DNA from: a bacterium
GTDB taxonomy: Bacteria > Zhuqueibacterota > Zhuqueibacteria > Residuimicrobiales > Oceaniaggregativiventaceae
DNA length: 64,000 bases
Assembly (NCBI GenBank): GCA_029565675.1
Contig: JAKQNP010000062.1
Coordinates: forward strand, 23,244-87,243
Direction: 5' to 3'
Under the pieces are notes generated by a model, which saw only the letters and a list, made by a program, of their open reading frames with translations, was not told where the DNA came from and made no database searches. The position numbers were made by a program, and so were the translations under genes. Of this stretch, positions 1-9,091 are shown one piece after another; position 1 is the stretch's first letter; the number at the start of each line of letters is the position of its first letter.

Positions 1-207
1 CGCCTCGTCGATGTGTTTGTCGATCCATTGGCGGGTTTCGGTTGTGCGCGTTTCGATTTTCTCCATCAAATCGCGCATGAATTTGGTGCTTTCATCTTTG
101 GAAAGCTCACCTTTCTGCGCCAAATCGTTGACCCATTCCTCGACCTTGTCTTTGGTCAACGACAGCAAACCCAGGCCTACATAAATGCCCTTTTTAAAAG
201 AATCCAT
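1..207 (-). CDS. Phasin-like small protein (partial, C-terminus outside window)
   Basis: The reading frame starts at an ATG at 207 (minus strand) and runs off the left edge after 69 codons. A strong ribosome binding site (AGGAGG) lies just upstream at 211-220. The visible part begins MDSFKKGIYVGLGLLSLTKD and continues as a charged helix rich in K, E, T and D. That is the pattern of the phasin-superfamily or polyhydroxyalkanoate-regulator-like small proteins, which are usually about 100-130 residues of coiled coil. It is the last visible gene of the minus-strand run and lies 39 bp after the preceding gene. Family assignment comes from the pattern of the N-terminus only, and the function is unknown. 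Confidence 0.6.
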   Translation of the reverse strand, partial: MDSFKKGIYVGLGLLSLTKDKVEEWVNDLAQKGELSKDESTKFMRDLMEKIETRTTETRQWIDKHIDEA

Positions 208-246
208 ATGCTCCCTCCTGTTGGTGATTTAAGCCTCGTTGTTCAT

Positions 247-2142
247 TCAGTCAGACAATCTCTGAATGTTGCCATCGCGAAACTCGAACAAGTTGATGGC
301 GCGGTTGATGCGCTGATGGCCGGCCAACTCGATTTCGCCGCCCAAGACCTGAAAATTCGACAATGAATTGAGGTGGTTGATCAACTCTGCGCTGCGTTGA
401 TGGCCAGAGTCGATTGCATCGATCAACACCTTGAGAGTGTTGTACCCATAAATGGCCATTTCCGCTGGTGATGCCGAGGTTGTTTGGCGAAACTTGTTTT
501 TAAAAGAGATATAATTGGGGTCGAACTCGGGCAAATAAAAGCCGGTGAAAAAGATCGCTCCATTGATGTATCTTTGCTGGCGGTTGAGAATTTCCTGATT
601 CGCCCAAAAATTTCCTCCCAGGGCTTGTGCTCGGATGTTGTACAGCGCCATTTGCGGCGCGATATAGGGGATATCCTCTACATAGATCGGCAGAAAAATG
701 GCGTCGATGCTGCGCACAGGGATATCCGTGCTTTCCAGCACGCCCTGGTGGTCTGTCGATGCTCTTTTGACCTGGGCGTCCAGCTGGTTGAACATCCTTT
801 CGAGCCGGTCGGCAGTGACGGAGGAGTGTCTTCTGATCAGCGAATCGCGAAAGGCTTCATAGAATCCGGCCCGGCGGATGGCTTTAAACTGCCTTTGCAG
901 GTCTTCGGTTCCATGATAGTACCATTGTTGTACCACGACGCGGCCTCCAAGACGATCGACCGCAGAACAAAAAGCATCGGTCAGGGCATAACCATAATCA
1001 TCGGCCGGGGCGAGGGTGGCGAATGTGCGCAGATTGCGGGATTCGATGGCGTGGCGCGCCAGTTCAGCTGCGCGGGTCTCCAGATCGCCGTTTAGCTGGA
1101 AAATCGCTGGATTGAGGGAAGCCAAACCGATGTCGGTCGCTACCGGCACGATCAACGGGCAATTGGAGGTGGCGGCAACGCCGGCAATAACAGCCGAGAG
1201 GTTGCCTTCCAATTCACCGATTACCGCTGCAACACTTTCCTGCTGCAGCGAGAGCATCTCTTTTGCCGCTTGTACGCCATTGCCTTTGCTGTCTTTAACA
1301 ATCAGTTCAATTTTCGGGAGCTCTTTATTGCGCTCGTGCAGGGCAAAAGCGGCGCCGCGCAAAAAGTCCGCTGCTTCGGCATTGAAGATGCCAGACAACG
1401 GCAGCACCATGCCAAGGCGAAGGGGATAAGCGAGCTGGGCAGCCGGAAGAGATTTCATCTGCAAGGCAGCTTTCTGGATGCGCTGCGAAGGCTTCGACGC
1501 CAACAGCTCGTCGGTCAACCGGTCGCCGAGGTTCTTGTTGCCCTGGCCATAGCTGGCGCGGGCGCGCCAAAGACGGATCCATTCGAGTTCATCCGGTCGG
1601 GTGTGCGATGTTGCCAGAGTCTGGATTTGGTCGGGCGACATTCCAACGGCCAATATCCGGTTGGCAAGATCGATAGCCCTGTTGCTCACCGCTTCAGAAG
1701 TGGTGGATGTGAGGGTAAAAAGCAGGTGGTCCAGAGCTGCCAGCGGTTCGTTGTTGTGTTCCGCCAGTTGCGCCAGCAGCAGTCGCGCATCGGCCCGATA
1801 GCGGCTGCCAGGAAACTGGTTGACCAACACCAGAGCATAGCTTTGCGCCAGGATCGGATCGTGCAAATGATCGTAGGTTTTAGCCAGCATCAGCAAGCTG
1901 GCAGTCAGTTGAGAATTCTCTTGTCCCTGGGCGGTCAGCAGCAACCACTTGACTTTGGCTTCTTCGAACTGTTGATTTCGATAGAGGATTAGTGCTTGGT
2001 TGAACAGGTCTTCGTTGTTGCTTTCTTTGGCGATCAAAGGTCCGGTCAGGCTTATAACCGCCAGCATCAGGGCAACCAGCGCGACAAAAAAGTGATCGCC
2101 TGAGTGAAGCTTTCTCCATTTGGTCGAATCGAACTGTAGCAT
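247..2142 (-). CDS. TPR plus periplasmic-binding-fold protein (LpoA-like / leucine-binding-like)
   Basis: The 631-residue product has an N-terminal membrane or signal segment (about residues 17-38). Tetratricopeptide-like helices follow (about 45-235), then a type I periplasmic-binding fold (about 240-625) starting YPLRLGMVLPLSG, as in branched-chain amino-acid binding proteins. TPR followed by this fold is also the layout of LpoA, the outer-membrane activator of penicillin-binding protein 1A, so the protein may act in the periplasm on cell-wall synthesis rather than in transport. No ABC permease genes are adjacent. There is no clear lipobox, unlike true LpoA. It sits 48 bp downstream of guaA in the same run. 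The fold is well supported; the role is inference. Confidence 0.75.
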   Translation of the reverse strand: MLQFDSTKWRKLHSGDHFFVALVALMLAVISLTGPLIAKESNNEDLFNQALILYRNQQFEEAKVKWLLLTAQGQENSQLTASLLMLAKTYDHLHDPILAQSYALVLVNQFPGSRYRADARLLLAQLAEHNNEPLAALDHLLFTLTSTTSEAVSNRAIDLANRILAVGMSPDQIQTLATSHTRPDELEWIRLWRARASYGQGNKNLGDRLTDELLASKPSQRIQKAALQMKSLPAAQLAYPLRLGMVLPLSGIFNAEAADFLRGAAFALHERNKELPKIELIVKDSKGNGVQAAKEMLSLQQESVAAVIGELEGNLSAVIAGVAATSNCPLIVPVATDIGLASLNPAIFQLNGDLETRAAELARHAIESRNLRTFATLAPADDYGYALTDAFCSAVDRLGGRVVVQQWYYHGTEDLQRQFKAIRRAGFYEAFRDSLIRRHSSVTADRLERMFNQLDAQVKRASTDHQGVLESTDIPVRSIDAIFLPIYVEDIPYIAPQMALYNIRAQALGGNFWANQEILNRQQRYINGAIFFTGFYLPEFDPNYISFKNKFRQTTSASPAEMAIYGYNTLKVLIDAIDSGHQRSAELINHLNSLSNFQVLGGEIELAGHQRINRAINLFEFRDGNIQRLSD

Positions 2143-2190
2143 AGTGCATCCCCACTGTTTGCAATGCTGGTGAAAATGGGAAACCGACTT

Positions 2191-3729
2191 TTATTCCCAT
2201 TCGATGGTGCTGGGCGGTTTTGAGCTGATGTCGTAAACCACACGATTGACACCTTTGACTTCGTTGATGATGCGATTGGAAACATGCGCCAACAGCTCGT
2301 GCGGAACATCCGCCCAATCGGCGGTCATGCCGTCCTGACTTGTTACTGCGCGGAGGGCGACGGCGTTCTCGTAGGTGCGTTCATCGCCCATGACTCCGAC
2401 GGTTTGGATCGGCAGCAAAACGGCAAAAGCTTGCCAGACCTGGTGATACCAGCTCGAGCGATGCAATTCCTGAATAAAAATATCATCAGCGGCGCGCAGG
2501 ATGTTCAATTTGTCCTTGTCCACTGAGCCGAGGATCCGCACCGCCAACCCAGGGCCGGGGAAGGGATGGCGCTGCAAAATATGTTCGTCGATCTGCAGTT
2601 GCGCGCCGACCAATCGCACCTCATCTTTGAACAGCTCGCGCAAGGGTTCGATCAAAGCCAGCCCCATTTTTTCGGGCAATCCGCCTACATTGTGATGAGA
2701 TTTGATGGTTGCTGAAGGCCCTTTGATCGAGATGCTTTCGATTACATCGGGGTAAAGGGTGCCCTGCACCAGGAAGGGCGTATCGCCCAACTGCCGGGCT
2801 TGTTCCTCGAAAACGCGGATAAACTCTTCGCCAATGATTTTGCGTTTGCGTTCCGGATCCGTGACATTCTGCAGGCGAGTCAGGAAGCGCTGCTCGGCGT
2901 CGACACAAATCAGCTCAAAGGGTGCATTTTTATACGACTCGCGCACTTGTCGTGCTTCGTTCAGGCGCATCAATCCGGTATCGACAAAGATACAGGTAAG
3001 CCGACGGCCGATTGCCCGACCAACCAGGTAGGCGGAGACAGTCGAATCGACGCCGCCGCTCAGTGCGCAGATCGCTTTCTGGTCGCCCACTCTGCCGTGG
3101 ATCTCCTCAACCGTGGTCTCGACAAACGAGGCGGCGTTCCAATTGCCCCGGCAGTCGCAGATGCGAAAGAGGAAATTGCTCAGGATCTCTCGGCCCTTTT
3201 CGGAATGGACAACTTCCGGATGAAATTGAATGCCAAAGATGGGCTTGGAACGATGGCGGATTGCCGCGATTGGGGCGTTTGCCGTGTGACCGATGACCTT
3301 AAAATCTTTTGGCAGGCGGGTGAGATGGTCGCCATGGCTCATCCAAACTTGCGAACCGCTGTTGATCGCATAAAAGAGATCGGCTGCCTGATCCACTTGC
3401 AGCGCTGCGCGGCCGTATTCCCGGTGGCTGGCCGGGTCGACTTGTCCACCTAGCTGAAAAGCCAGGACTTGCAGCCCGTAGCAGATGCCGAGAATAGGCA
3501 CTCCGAGCTCGAAAATCTGTTGATCCGGCAGCGGGGCGCTCTCCGCATAGACAGATGATGGACCGCCTGATAGGATGATGCCGTTCGGCCGATTCGCTTT
3601 CAGTTCTGCCATGGGAAGGTTATAAGGTTTTATCTCGGAATAGACGCCCAGATCGCGGACTCGGCGGGCGATCAATTGCGTGTATTGCGAGCCAAAATCG
3701 AGAATAACGATTTTTTCGCTGTGCTGCAT
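2191..3729 (-). CDS. guaA: GMP synthase (glutamine-hydrolysing)
   Basis: It converts XMP, ATP and glutamine to GMP in the cytoplasm, the last step of de novo guanine nucleotide synthesis. The 512 residues match the family length. The class I glutamine amidotransferase domain has nucleophile C83 in GICYGLQ and the H170/E172 pair in FHPEV. The ATP-pyrophosphatase domain carries the PP-loop SGGVDST (224-230), and the C-terminus ends in the dimerisation domain with the typical KPPSTIEWE tail. The ATG follows a GGAG site and lies 6 bp from the surE stop, so the two are probably cotranscribed. Confidence 0.97.
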   Translation of the reverse strand: MQHSEKIVILDFGSQYTQLIARRVRDLGVYSEIKPYNLPMAELKANRPNGIILSGGPSSVYAESAPLPDQQIFELGVPILGICYGLQVLAFQLGGQVDPASHREYGRAALQVDQAADLFYAINSGSQVWMSHGDHLTRLPKDFKVIGHTANAPIAAIRHRSKPIFGIQFHPEVVHSEKGREILSNFLFRICDCRGNWNAASFVETTVEEIHGRVGDQKAICALSGGVDSTVSAYLVGRAIGRRLTCIFVDTGLMRLNEARQVRESYKNAPFELICVDAEQRFLTRLQNVTDPERKRKIIGEEFIRVFEEQARQLGDTPFLVQGTLYPDVIESISIKGPSATIKSHHNVGGLPEKMGLALIEPLRELFKDEVRLVGAQLQIDEHILQRHPFPGPGLAVRILGSVDKDKLNILRAADDIFIQELHRSSWYHQVWQAFAVLLPIQTVGVMGDERTYENAVALRAVTSQDGMTADWADVPHELLAHVSNRIINEVKGVNRVVYDISSKPPSTIEWE

Positions 3730-3735
3730 CGGCTG

Positions 3736-4506
3736 TCAACTCTCCTGGTTAAATTTCCACTTTTTCAATTCCTGCAAAGTTGGATAGTGGGTCAAATCGT
3801 AGTGAACCGGCGTGATGCTGATTTTGTTGTCGATTATGGCGCGGTCGTCGACCGTTTCATCGGCCTCGATATCCATTTTTTCACCGGTCAACCAATAATA
3901 GTTGGTGTTGCGCGGATCGGTGCGCACATGATAGTCTTCGCTGTAATTGGCCAATCCTTGTCGAGTGATTTGCACTCCGCGGATTTCTCCAGCCGGCACT
4001 GCCGGCACGTTGACATTGAGAAACACACCTCTGGGCAGGGGCTTGGCGAGCAGCAGCGGTATCAGTTTCTGGGTAAAATCAGCAGCTGCCGAAAAATCGG
4101 GTTTGGTAAAAGTGGCCAGCGAGATGGCAAATGAAGGGATGCCGAGAATGGCACCTTCGGTGGCAGCCGAAACCGTACCGGAATAGATGGTGTTGATACC
4201 GGTATTGGAGCCGAGATTGATGCCGGAAATGAGGAGATCCGGTTTTGGCTGATCTTTCAGCAATGCCCAGTAAGCGATCTTGACACAGTCTGCCGGTGTG
4301 CCGTTGACGGCATAGCCAAAGAATACACCATTTTTAAAATACTCTTTTACTTTGAGCGGGTCGCTGAGGGTGATGGCATGGCCGACCGCACTCATTTCGG
4401 TGGCTGGTGCGGCGATAAAAACCTCACCCAGCATGGCTACGCTCTTGGCCAGGGCCGCCAGGCCAGGCGCACCGATGCCGTCGTCGTTGGTGAGAAAGAT
4501 TTTCAC
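3736..4506 (-). CDS. surE: 5'/3'-nucleotidase SurE
   Basis: A survival-protein-E phosphatase that removes phosphate from nucleoside monophosphates with a divalent metal. The N-terminal TNDDG carries the metal-binding Asp pair, and SGINLGSNTG is the second family signature. I place the start at a GTG at 4506, six bases after an AAGGA site, giving MKIFLTNDDGIGAPG, the usual family N-terminus. An in-frame TTG at 4512 directly abuts the ribosome site and is less likely. It lies 16 bp after accD and 6 bp before guaA. Confidence 0.95.
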   Translation of the reverse strand: MKIFLTNDDGIGAPGLAALAKSVAMLGEVFIAAPATEMSAVGHAITLSDPLKVKEYFKNGVFFGYAVNGTPADCVKIAYWALLKDQPKPDLLISGINLGSNTGINTIYSGTVSAATEGAILGIPSFAISLATFTKPDFSAAADFTQKLIPLLLAKPLPRGVFLNVNVPAVPAGEIRGVQITRQGLANYSEDYHVRTDPRNTNYYWLTGEKMDIEADETVDDRAIIDNKISITPVHYDLTHYPTLQELKKWKFNQES

Positions 4507-4522
4507 ATTCAATCCTTATTCA

Positions 4523-5362
4523 TCAGTTGTGAAAAAATTGCAATAGATTGACAAGCGTCTTTTTGAGTTCCCGGCGATGCACGATGCGATCGATAAAGCC
4601 GTGGGTCAGCAAAAACTCCGAGCGCTGAAATCCTTCCGGCAAATCCTGGCCAATGGTCTGTTTGATGACGCGCGGGCCGGCAAAACCGATCAGGGCTCCG
4701 GGCTCGGCGAGAATCACATCGCCGAGCATGGCAAAACTGGCAGTCACCCCACCCGTCGTCGGGTGGGTCAGCAGGGAGATATGCGGCAGTCCGGCATCTG
4801 ATAGGCGTGCCAGGTGAGCGGCGGTTTTGGCCATTTGCATGAGCGAAAGAGCGCCCTCCTGCATGCGCGCTCCGCCGGAAGCGGAAACGATCACCAACGG
4901 CAGGCGTTTTTCCACCGCTTGCTCGGTGGCGCGGGCAATTTTTTCGCCGACCACTGATCCCATACTGCCGCCAATAAAACGAAAGTCCATGACCGCCATG
5001 ACAGCAGGATTGCCGCCTATCAGGCACGTGCCGGTACAGACCGCCTCATTCAATGATGTCTCCCGCGTTGCATCTTTGAGGCGGTCGGTGTAGCGTTTCG
5101 AATCGCGAAATTTGAGCTTGTCGACGGAACGCAAATGCGCATTGAATTCTTTGAACGATCCCGCATCCGCGATCAAAGCGATATAGTCATGGCTGTACAT
5201 GCGCAGGTGGTGATCACAGCGGCTGCAGACCCAGAGGCTGCGCTGCAATTCTTTGCGATATTGTATCTCGCCGCATCGATCGCATTTTAGCCACAACCCG
5301 TCAGGCAGCTCTTTTTTTACTTGCGGTGGTAAACCGCGTTTGACCCGCTTGAACCACTCCAT
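4523..5362 (-). CDS. accD: Acetyl-CoA carboxylase carboxyltransferase subunit beta
   Basis: This subunit works with AccA to transfer carboxyl from biotin carrier protein to acetyl-CoA, giving malonyl-CoA for fatty-acid synthesis. The 279-residue protein has the AccD zinc ribbon (C27, C30, C46, C49) followed by the crotonase-like carboxyltransferase core with SASGGARMQEG and PTTGGVTASFAMLGD. The ATG at 5362 is preceded by an AGGAG site. accA, accB and accC are not in the window, so the complex must be completed from other loci. Confidence 0.96.
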   Translation of the reverse strand: MEWFKRVKRGLPPQVKKELPDGLWLKCDRCGEIQYRKELQRSLWVCSRCDHHLRMYSHDYIALIADAGSFKEFNAHLRSVDKLKFRDSKRYTDRLKDATRETSLNEAVCTGTCLIGGNPAVMAVMDFRFIGGSMGSVVGEKIARATEQAVEKRLPLVIVSASGGARMQEGALSLMQMAKTAAHLARLSDAGLPHISLLTHPTTGGVTASFAMLGDVILAEPGALIGFAGPRVIKQTIGQDLPEGFQRSEFLLTHGFIDRIVHRRELKKTLVNLLQFFHN

Positions 5363-5481
5363 AAAAGTCTCCTGACGAATTCAAAACATGCAAAGACAAC
5401 ACAGTGCCCGCTTGATCTGTTCGACGGCCGATGAAAGTCCGCTGCTGCGCGAGTTGCTGTGTGCGCGACCAGGCCACTGGA

Positions 5482-5988
5482 TCAGGGGCTTTGTCGGTCG
5501 CTTGTTTGCAGAATGCTGCTCATGAGCAGGGCATCTTCGCCGGTTGTTGGATAATAGTTGGGCCGGACACCGACCACGCGAAAACCAAAACGTCGATAAA
5601 GGCGAATCGCCTCGAGATTCGATCGCCGCACTTCAAGATGAGCCACCACAGCTTGTTGCCGGCGTGCCTGGTCGAGGAGATTCCCCAGTAACCAGGCACC
5701 GATTCCACGACGGCGATATTCTGCCGCCACTGCCAGATTGGCGATATGAAATTCGTCTGCCAGCAACCAGCAAACTGCATAGCCGACCACCAGATCATTG
5801 ATCACTGCTACATAACAGAGCGCATACTTGTTGTTCTCGATCTCCCAGCGGAACGAATCTCTGGACCAGGGATCAGAGAACGCTGCGTGTTCCAGCTCGA
5901 GTATGCGATCGAGGTCTATGAGGCACATCGGCCGCAAAAGAAAATCTGTTTTTGGGGCTGGTGGCTGTTTGGCGGTTGCTTCTGGCAT
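5482..5988 (-). CDS. rimI: Ribosomal-protein-alanine N-acetyltransferase (RimI-like GNAT)
   Basis: A GNAT-fold N-acetyltransferase of 168 residues. RimI acetylates the N-terminal alanine of ribosomal protein S18; homologues can have wider substrates. The acetyl-CoA loop reads YRRRGIGAWLL (R/Q-x-x-G-x-G), followed by the typical LEVRRSNLEAIRLYRRFGF segment. About 17 extra residues precede the domain. The start lies 3 bp after the tsaB stop. The tsaB-rimI pairing is common in bacteria and supports RimI over a generic GNAT. Confidence 0.9.
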   Translation of the reverse strand: MPEATAKQPPAPKTDFLLRPMCLIDLDRILELEHAAFSDPWSRDSFRWEIENNKYALCYVAVINDLVVGYAVCWLLADEFHIANLAVAAEYRRRGIGAWLLGNLLDQARRQQAVVAHLEVRRSNLEAIRLYRRFGFRVVGVRPNYYPTTGEDALLMSSILQTSDRQSP

Positions 5989-5991
5989 CGT

Positions 5992-6648
5992 TTAAAAATA
6001 AGATTTTGGCCGACCGGCGATAAAATCGGCCAGATAATTGGGTTCCAGCGTGTCGGAATCGGGTATGGATCCCTGCGCTGTTTTTTGCCGCGCCAGTTGC
6101 GCGACTGCTTTGGCATCGGCCAGGCAATATGGCATCGGCACCTCTCTGAACGGGTGGCCGGCAGGCAGCAGCTCGCATTGTCCGGTAATCCGGCAGTCAG
6201 GCGGAAAATAATTCACCAGCTTGTCGCGGTCAACAATGGCCACCGGCTGCAGCTCGCGCAAATCCACACCGTCATAGAGGCCGGCATAGACTTGCTCGGC
6301 CTTGGAGCGCAGCAGAACGCCGAGCGGGTTGGTGCCAGGCGGTGCTGCTGCGGCGAGCGCCTGCAGAGTCGGCACCGGGATCACCCGAATGCCAAACGGC
6401 ATTGCCAAACCTTTTGCCAGCGACAGGCCGATGCGCAGGCCGGTAAACGAACCCGGGCCGGTCGAAACGGCGATGGCCGACAATTCTTGTGCGGAAATCC
6501 CGCAATGGTCGAGCAACATGCGCACCGCATCGGCGATGCACCGCTGATGGGCATTTTTAATGTTCAGTCGATATTCTGCCAGCAGGTCTTGTCCGTCGAA
6601 TAAGGCCATGCTGCAGATTTGAGTCGCTGTTTCAAGGGCGAGAAGCAT
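5992..6648 (-). CDS. tsaB: tRNA threonylcarbamoyladenosine biosynthesis protein TsaB
   Basis: TsaB is the inactive-paralogue partner of TsaD in the complex that puts t6A on position 37 of ANN-decoding tRNAs. The N-terminus MLLALETATQICSMALFDG is the ASKHA-fold start, and STGPGSFTGLRIGLSLAKGLA is the family signature. I prefer the ATG at 6648, which gives the conserved N-terminus, over an in-frame TTG at 6657. tsaE is immediately upstream and rimI immediately downstream; tsaD and tsaC are not in the window. Confidence 0.93.
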   Translation of the reverse strand: MLLALETATQICSMALFDGQDLLAEYRLNIKNAHQRCIADAVRMLLDHCGISAQELSAIAVSTGPGSFTGLRIGLSLAKGLAMPFGIRVIPVPTLQALAAAAPPGTNPLGVLLRSKAEQVYAGLYDGVDLRELQPVAIVDRDKLVNYFPPDCRITGQCELLPAGHPFREVPMPYCLADAKAVAQLARQKTAQGSIPDSDTLEPNYLADFIAGRPKSYF

Positions 6649-6681
6649 ATCGCGCAAGGTTTATCACCAGAATTTTCGAGT

Positions 6682-7152
6682 TCAACCCAAACAGTACAAT
6701 TCGATTTCACGCCGATTTTCCCATTCCGGCGCAAATCGCCACAAAAAATGCATCTCATAGTGCGACGGCGGCAACAAGTGGGCGGCTACCTCCGGCCATT
6801 CGATCAGGCAGATGCCGTTGCCGAAAAAATAGTCCTCCAGTCCGAGTTCCGCCAGTTCTTCGGCAGCACCGATTCGATAAAAATCAAAGTGATAAATCGG
6901 CAGTCGGCCGCGGTATTCGTTGACCAGGGTGAAAGTCGGGCTGGTGATGGGCTCGTCAACGCCCAGACCACGACACACACCGCGGATGCAGGTTGTCTTG
7001 CCGCTACCCAGATCCCCATGCAAAGCGATGAGATCGCCGGCCTGCAAACGGTTGGCCAGGCGGCCACCAAAATTCTTCGTGAATTCGGCGCTCTCGCTGG
7101 TGAATTTTTCGATCAGGGTCTTTTCCCGCTTTTCTGGTCTCATCCGCCTCAT
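6682..7152 (-). CDS. tsaE: tRNA threonylcarbamoyladenosine biosynthesis ATPase TsaE
   Basis: A small P-loop ATPase required for turnover of the TsaB-TsaD complex in t6A synthesis. Walker A GDLGSGKTT is at about residues 46-54. The SPTFTLVNEY and YHFDFYRI segments typical of TsaE follow, and then IEWPE. The 156-residue length fits. The start lies 4 bp after the porX stop, suggesting cotranscription. Confidence 0.94.
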   Translation of the reverse strand: MRRMRPEKREKTLIEKFTSESAEFTKNFGGRLANRLQAGDLIALHGDLGSGKTTCIRGVCRGLGVDEPITSPTFTLVNEYRGRLPIYHFDFYRIGAAEELAELGLEDYFFGNGICLIEWPEVAAHLLPPSHYEMHFLWRFAPEWENRREIELYCLG

Positions 7153-7156
7153 CCAC

Positions 7157-8719
7157 TCACTTGCTGTCCAGAGTGATCAGCGGCAAAATCATTTCTTCCA
7201 ACGAAATCCCGCCGTGTTGAAAGCTGTCCGCATAATAGTTCAAATAATAGTGATAGTTGGTCGGATAAACAAAATAATAGTCTTCTTTTGCGATCAGGTA
7301 GTTGCTGTTGATCCCGCGCGCCGGCAAATGGTAGGTGCTGGGATCTTTGATGAGCATCGCATGTTTGCTGTCGGCTTTGATATTGCGGCCATATTTGTAG
7401 CGAAGGCTGGTTGTCGTCTCGCGATCGCCGATCACCTTGGCGCCGCGCAGGCCCCGTATACTGCCGTGGTCAGAGGTGATAATCACCCGGGCACCCGAAT
7501 CCGAGAGTTCGCGCAACGCTTCATAGATGTGAGAGTGTTCGAACCAGGATTTTGTCATCGAACGGAAAGCCGCTTCGTTGGGGATCATTTCTTTGATCAG
7601 ATTGGATGAACTGCGCGAATGCGCCAGGATATCGACAAAGTTGATCACAATTGCCGATAAGGGAACAGACGCGAATTCGCTGATTCGTTTGCTGACCGCG
7701 CGGGCTTCCTGCAGGTCGAGAATTTTTGCGTATTTGGTATTCGATTTCAGCCCAACCCGCAGACGCTCCAGTTGATTGTCCAAAAGCTGGTGCTCGTGCC
7801 GATTGCGGCTAAAATCGTCGTTTTCGGTGCCTTCCAGATAGAGGTCGGGAATCGATTTCTCGATGGCATCAGGGAAAAGGCCGCTGAACAGCGCATTTCG
7901 GGAGTAGGGAGTCGCGGTCGGCAGTATGGAGAACTGGTAATCGCGGCTGATGCGAAAATAGTTGTGCAACAAAGGCTCGACGACCATCCAGTGGTCGAGG
8001 CGCAGATTGTCGATGATGATGAGAACGGTGTTGATGCCCTCGCGCACTCCAGGGAGAACCGCCTGTGGGATGACGTCCACCGACATCTTGGGCCGATCGC
8101 TGGAATGGATCCATTCGACATAGTTGCGCTCGACAAAGCGGGCGAATTCGATGTTGCATGCGCGTTTTTGATCCTGCAAGGTTTGCTGGAGCCCCAGATC
8201 GGGATGTGAATCCAACTCGACATCCCATTCGGACAAACGGCTGTGGATATCGATCCAATCGCGCCAATCCATGGGGCTGAGCAGCTGTCTGGCGATCTGG
8301 TTGAACTCGACTGCATAATCGCGCGAAATCCGCTCGCCGGTGATTTTGTTTTTCTCCAGCTTTTTTTTGCACACCAACAAGATCTGGCTGGGATTGACCG
8401 GCTTGGTCAGGTAGTCATCAATTTTATTGCCGATCGCATCTTCCATGAGCTGTTCTTCTTCGCTCTTGGTAATCATGATCACCGGCGTTCCCGGGGCAAG
8501 AGTTTTCAGTTCCCCGAGAGCCGTCAAACCGTCCATGCCGTTCATCATCTCGTCAAGCAGAATCAGATCAAAGGTCTGTTTTTTAACCAGTTCGATTGCG
8601 TCTTCCGCATTGGTCAGGGGTGTGACCTGGTAACCTTTTTCCTGCAGAAAGATGATGTGTGGTCTGAGCAATTCGATTTCATCATCCACCCACAGCACAT
8701 GTCCCTTGTCTTCAGTCAA
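7157..8719 (-). CDS. porX: PorX-type response regulator with PglZ domain
   Basis: The 520-residue protein has a receiver domain (D12/D13, phospho-acceptor D56, K106) followed by a PglZ alkaline-phosphatase-superfamily domain with VLIIIDNLRLDHW and a metal-binding ITSDHGS motif. This is the layout of PorX, which in Bacteroidota is activated by the kinase PorY and controls type IX secretion; the PglZ domain has been described as an oligonucleotide phosphodiesterase. It starts with TTG at 8719, five bases from a perfect AGGAGG, and is the first gene of the minus-strand run. No porY or structural por genes are visible here. Confidence 0.88.
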   Translation of the reverse strand: MTEDKGHVLWVDDEIELLRPHIIFLQEKGYQVTPLTNAEDAIELVKKQTFDLILLDEMMNGMDGLTALGELKTLAPGTPVIMITKSEEEQLMEDAIGNKIDDYLTKPVNPSQILLVCKKKLEKNKITGERISRDYAVEFNQIARQLLSPMDWRDWIDIHSRLSEWDVELDSHPDLGLQQTLQDQKRACNIEFARFVERNYVEWIHSSDRPKMSVDVIPQAVLPGVREGINTVLIIIDNLRLDHWMVVEPLLHNYFRISRDYQFSILPTATPYSRNALFSGLFPDAIEKSIPDLYLEGTENDDFSRNRHEHQLLDNQLERLRVGLKSNTKYAKILDLQEARAVSKRISEFASVPLSAIVINFVDILAHSRSSSNLIKEMIPNEAAFRSMTKSWFEHSHIYEALRELSDSGARVIITSDHGSIRGLRGAKVIGDRETTTSLRYKYGRNIKADSKHAMLIKDPSTYHLPARGINSNYLIAKEDYYFVYPTNYHYYLNYYADSFQHGGISLEEMILPLITLDSK

Positions 8720-9091
8720 ACAAACCTCCTCTTGATTCTGACCTTAATATTAGCGATTTTTTCCTATTCAGTCAAACTCTTTTATCGGCATAAAAGTTGC
8801 GTCTTTTCCGACCCAATCGCCAGATGTAAAAACTCTAGCTTGCAATTGTTGAAAAAATTTCTTATAAATAAAAATTTAATCAACCGCGCGGTTTTCTGCA
8901 GAGGAGAGGCATTGTAAATGCCGGTTTTGTTTCTGCAGTCTATCGCGGATCATCCTGTGGGAGGGAGATCGCTCCGGGTGCAAGGCTTCACAAGCGCTGA
9001 ACCCAATCGGTGCTCCAGGAGCTTATTGACCCGTTTTTGCTCGGGATGGACATTTTGGGCGTGACGATCAATTGATTTGGAATCTTGCGTT
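8720..9091. other. Divergent intergenic region between porX and topoisomerase IB
   Basis: This 372-bp stretch separates two divergently transcribed genes and should hold both promoters. The porX ribosome site is at 8725-8730. The stretch around 8840-8880 is strongly AT-rich. I see no coding frame with family resemblance and no RNA gene. Confidence 0.6.
8840..8868 (+). promoter_or_regulatory. Candidate promoter for the topoisomerase IB gene
   Basis: TTGCAA at 8840-8845 and TATAAA at 8863-8868 are separated by 17 bases, a sigma-70-like arrangement facing the plus strand, about 220 bases upstream of the topoisomerase start. Organisms of this group may use different promoter consensus sequences, so this is only a candidate. 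Confidence 0.3.

Noticed and set aside
7157..8719. PglZ domain as a sign of a BREX phage-defence system
   Set aside because: The receiver-PglZ layout and length match PorX, and no other BREX gene (brxC, pglX, brxL) is present.
9077..9091. TTG 9077 as the topoisomerase start
   Set aside because: No ribosome site is gained, and ATG 9092 directly begins the conserved region; it cannot be fully excluded.
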